Positions 60,835 to 64,000 of a stretch of 64,000 nt of DNA are shown in pieces. Below the pieces are notes generated by a model that saw only the letters and a program-made list of their open reading frames with translations, was not told where the DNA came from and searched no databases. How positions within the stretch are numbered: position 1 is the first letter of the stretch; each line of letters starts with the position of its first letter. This DNA comes from Apiospora phragmitis. Lineage: Eukaryota; Ascomycota; Sordariomycetes; Amphisphaeriales; Apiosporaceae. A program made the translations under genes and the position numbers. Location: the NCBI GenBank assembly GCA_038363925.1, contig JAQQWL010000011.1:3100001-3164000 (forward strand), given 5' to 3'.

Positions 60835-62543
60835 TTATATCCGCTTCCAGCCGTGCTTCTTGCTCGACGTCTGGACCTTGGCCTCGTGTGAATTCAACGA
60901 CGGCTCCTCCAGGGGCGGAAGCGCGAGCGGGTCCATGGACTTCATCGAGTAGGACTCCTGGTAACTCGACGGGTGCTTGGTGTCGCTCTCGTGCGGCTTC
61001 AGGTCGGCCTCGCTGCCGGTCCGGCTGTGCGGCTGGCTTCCACCGCCCTGGGTCATGATGACAGGGCCGTGGGAGCCGGGGCCGCCCGCCGCCGACTCCT
61101 CGTCGTCCATCTGGAAGAAGCGCGTCTCGCGGCGGATCTCGATCTCCTGCGTCACGAAGATGCCGCCGAGCTTGTTGCTCAGCACGGGCCAGAAGATGGG
61201 CACGCTCGCGCACACGGCCGCGGCGTCCACCTCGAGCACCGCGAGCAGCATCGTGATGGGGCCATACCAGGTCGGGTCGCGCGTGGGCACGGTGGCGGCC
61301 TTGTGCTCGAGGATGGTCTGGAGGCGCCAGATTGCGAGAGCAATGACACTATACAAGTGGAACCCGCGTTAGTAGCGGTTTCAACAGATCAACGAGACTC
61401 GTCGTATCCACATATAGTTATATTTGTGGGTGCCTGACGAGGGGCGGAGTGTGACTGAGACGTACATATTGCCCATGAATAGCAATGCGGCGATTCGTAG
61501 GCGCTGGGCAGGCCCAGTCCCTTCCTTGAAGAGCAGCGGCATAGGGATGATCAGCACGATAACGTCCAGGATCATGTTGATTGCTGTATGGCTCTCATAC
61601 GTAGCCGAGAACTCGGACGGTCTCGATGAACCGTAGCCATAGCACTTTGCGTCTGGCTTAAGTTCCCAGACGTTGTTGACCTGTATGCCGATATAATTAG
61701 TCTCGTGTGCCGATCTATCTGGATCATGTGGATCGTCGATATATAGTGTTGGTGGGTTTTGTACTTACAGGAAAGCACGGAAACCAAGAGATGAACGAAT
61801 AGACCAAGCCCCAGAGCGCCGTCAATGCCAAAGTCGCCATGCATGCCCGGTGCATAAGAGAGCCCTTCTCGTAAACGCGAAGGTATTGAAGCAACAACGC
61901 CAGCTTGATGAACGCCGTGGATGTGCAATAGGCCGCGTTCGCCACATAGAAAGTCTGAGGATACTTGTTAGTTATCGACATGGAATCTGGCGCAGTTATA
62001 ATCCATTCCACTGACCTTGGACCATGTTATCTTATCCTCGAGCGGTATCATAAGAAAGTGTTGGCCTAGCCCATATTTTGTACCTGGAAGAGCATAAGCC
62101 ACGATATTCCAATGTCTCGCACCAAGACATGGCACTTACCGGCAAGCAACGAGATACTCCCAGACGTAGTGGTAAGCTGCACACATCCACCGTGTTAGTC
62201 CTCGAGTCATTTCGCCAGTGACGTCTTCGTTTGCCGAAGGGCTGTTGTTGGGAGCGTACCAAATACATTACGACACAGAAGTCATCCCAGCCCGGGTCCC
62301 GGATAATCTTGAATCGAACCCATAGTCGACTAGCCACACAGGTCCAGGAAAAGAGCTGCAACGGCGGTTAGAAAGAGGTGCCCGGTCTGATTTCGACACG
62401 ATTTTGCGATGATGGGGTGCAAGCTGCTGCTGCTCTCGTACCATAAAAGTGATGACCACTGCCAGGATGGTCGATTTCCTGTTCGCTAGAGGCTCCGGCT
62501 CATCAAAGTTGATGGTCGAGTAGGTGAAAGTGTCGGGCATCAT
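60835..62543 (-). CDS. Fungal rhodopsin-domain (SAT4-type) integral membrane protein
   Basis: Seven-helix membrane protein of 405 residues. Exons are 62543-62442, 62355-62260, 62176-62140, 62083-62016, 61954-61769, 61680-61466 and 61348-60835; six introns of 56-117 bp all keep phase. Family marks are the GWDDF motif at the end of TM2, the KYGLGQHF segment, TAFIKLALLLQYLRVYEKG in TM4, a YGYG-like turn before INMILDVIVLIIPMPLLF in TM5, and GNIVIALAIWRLQ. The Ser/Pro-rich C-terminal tail (residues about 300-405) is cytoplasmic and ends KKHGWKRI. Members are common in filamentous ascomycetes, some linked to G-protein signalling or secondary metabolism. No retinal Lys motif is claimed. The ATG at 62540 directly follows and is an alternative start. 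Confidence 0.88.
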
Positions 62544-64000
62544 GATTACAACAGAGTAGGGTACAGCAAAGAGCGCTGACAATACCCAAGATCCGGCTTG
62601 GTAACGTGGGGAGGAAAGAAGACTTCCAGAAACTAGGGTATTCGCACACGACTCGAGTGGAGCTCCTGGCCTAGGAAGCAAAGGTCAAATCCGGGAACCA
62701 AAGCAGCAACGACGGGGCCATAGGGTCTTATTAGGAACAGACGGGCGGATGGACGATCGATGTTTACTGCGATGCGGATGCGGCGCAGATTGACGTTGAA
62801 GGTGGAGTTCTGTAACCTCGTTCTTAACCGGCGAACGACTGATGCGTTGACTAAGACGTTCCCCCTGCCGGAGATGCGAGGATGGGCTTCCTAATATGAT
62901 GCTGAGTAGGTGCCTATCTGGCATGGCTCTCGTGACCCAGCTTTCTCTATCAAAGGTTGACACACAGGGACGGGTTTGCACGGTCATACATAGATATAAC
63001 CATACAGATATGCCGAGCGGCGCAATACATGGTGCGAGTCTTTCCTCGCTTGGGGGCCCCTCAGGGGCTAAGATCAAAAGAAGTCATGAAATCCGACTCA
63101 GTCCTGCCAGACTTGGACGTGATTCTGCAAGTCTTTGCCGCATGGAGTGATTGCCATTGCTGATCCTCGCGAATGTATCATTCTGGCTAGACGGATATAG
63201 CCGCACGGTCTATAGCAAACCCACTGCGTGTCTAGCAGTTTGGTTGGGTCGTCCTCCCCCCTGTCTCCCTGCTGTTTTTTTCGCACGTTTTATCCCGGCG
63301 CTGGACAGTGCAAGTGGAGAGAGGCTGAAAGGGCTATCCGGGGGCGTCAAGGTAGCATCGTGTAAGACACACCGAGCTAGCCAGCCAGCCAGCCAGACCC
63401 CCCCTGACCAACGGCAAAGGGCAGGCCATCCCCGTGTGTGATGAAAACAGTATGCTAATCGTTTTTTACTATGTAACCCAGTGTAATATGCAGGGGGGTT
63501 ACCATCCAACTGGATAATCTCCAGATTGTTTTACCTATGTAGCCCTTTTGAGTTTCTGGTGAACGCCTCGACGAACATCAGATCTGAAACAAGGCAATCC
63601 TCTATCCAGTCCTCTTTTTGTCCCGGAGGATTAATAAAAAGGGAAGGAAGGAAGGAAGGAAGGAAAGCAAGAAATACGAGAGGTGTCTCTGTTTGGGATG
63701 TGTCAGAACTGTCATGGTGTCGCGTAAATGAAGTCATCCACGTGAAGGCCGGGATGTTCAATATATCCTCCGCTCAGATGGGGCCAAAGCTCTGTAATCC
63801 ATGCGAGGCACATAATTCATCATTAGAAGCCCATGCTGCTTTGCCCATTTACAGCCGTGTTGGTAACAGCCCAGATGGGCCAGATGGGGTAAAATTCGCC
63901 CACTGGACCGTACTCCTTTCCTTCGGGTCCAACGTGCAGAAATATTTTCCCGCTGTCTCTCTTTTCTTTCTTTTCCTCCAGCCCACACGAGGCCAAGAGG
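62544..64000. other. Right-end tract, no gene seen
   Basis: About 1.46 kb including the rhodopsin-gene promoter. It contains an (AGCC)4-5 repeat at 63379-63396 and a (GGAA)6 run at 63642-63666. No coding frame with recognisable features reaches the window edge. Confidence 0.5.

Overview
The window is nuclear DNA of a filamentous ascomycete (Pezizomycotina, most likely a sordariomycete). The evidence is genes with one to eight short introns (about 50-150 bp), GTRNGT donors with CTRAC branch points, a Zn(II)2Cys6 regulator, a fungal rhodopsin-type membrane protein, an HDEL-ended protein disulfide isomerase and a Ssk2-type HOG-pathway MAPKKK. No bacterial operon, CRISPR or rRNA signal is present.

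Left arm (1-17638) is accessory metabolic DNA. In order it carries an MFS sugar transporter, a BNR/Asp-box sialidase-superfamily protein, a Zn2Cys6 regulator, a DenD-like sugar-acid dehydrogenase, an aldo/keto reductase, a cytochrome b5/FMN 2-hydroxyacid dehydrogenase, a DapA-family aldolase, a Mae1-like dicarboxylate transporter and a secreted type-B carboxylesterase. The set looks like a sugar-acid uptake and catabolism cluster. Every one of these genes has at least one break. Five breaks are single-base length changes that could be assembly errors. Others (in-frame TAA codons, a 4-bp tandem duplication, losses of about 60 codons in two enzymes) are hard to explain that way, so I read the arm as a decaying gene cluster.

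Middle (19946-45927) is conserved core genome: a homeobox transcription factor followed by a 10.7-kb gene-free tract, a HAD glycerol-phosphatase-like enzyme divergent from the ribosome-assembly GTPase Nug1, then the Ssk2-type MAPKKK divergent from the replication initiator Sld3.

Right part (46336-62543) holds an amidohydrolase relic containing a tRNA-like Pol III element, PDI, a small mitochondrial-type membrane protein, an RRM protein, a FAD amine oxidoreductase, a RING protein, a Ty3/gypsy integrase remnant and a rhodopsin-domain membrane protein. The last 1.4 kb holds no gene I can support.

Several otherwise conserved genes, including the MAPKKK, are broken only by a plus or minus 1 change in a short G/C run. 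Base-level consensus quality should therefore be checked before any of those is called dead.
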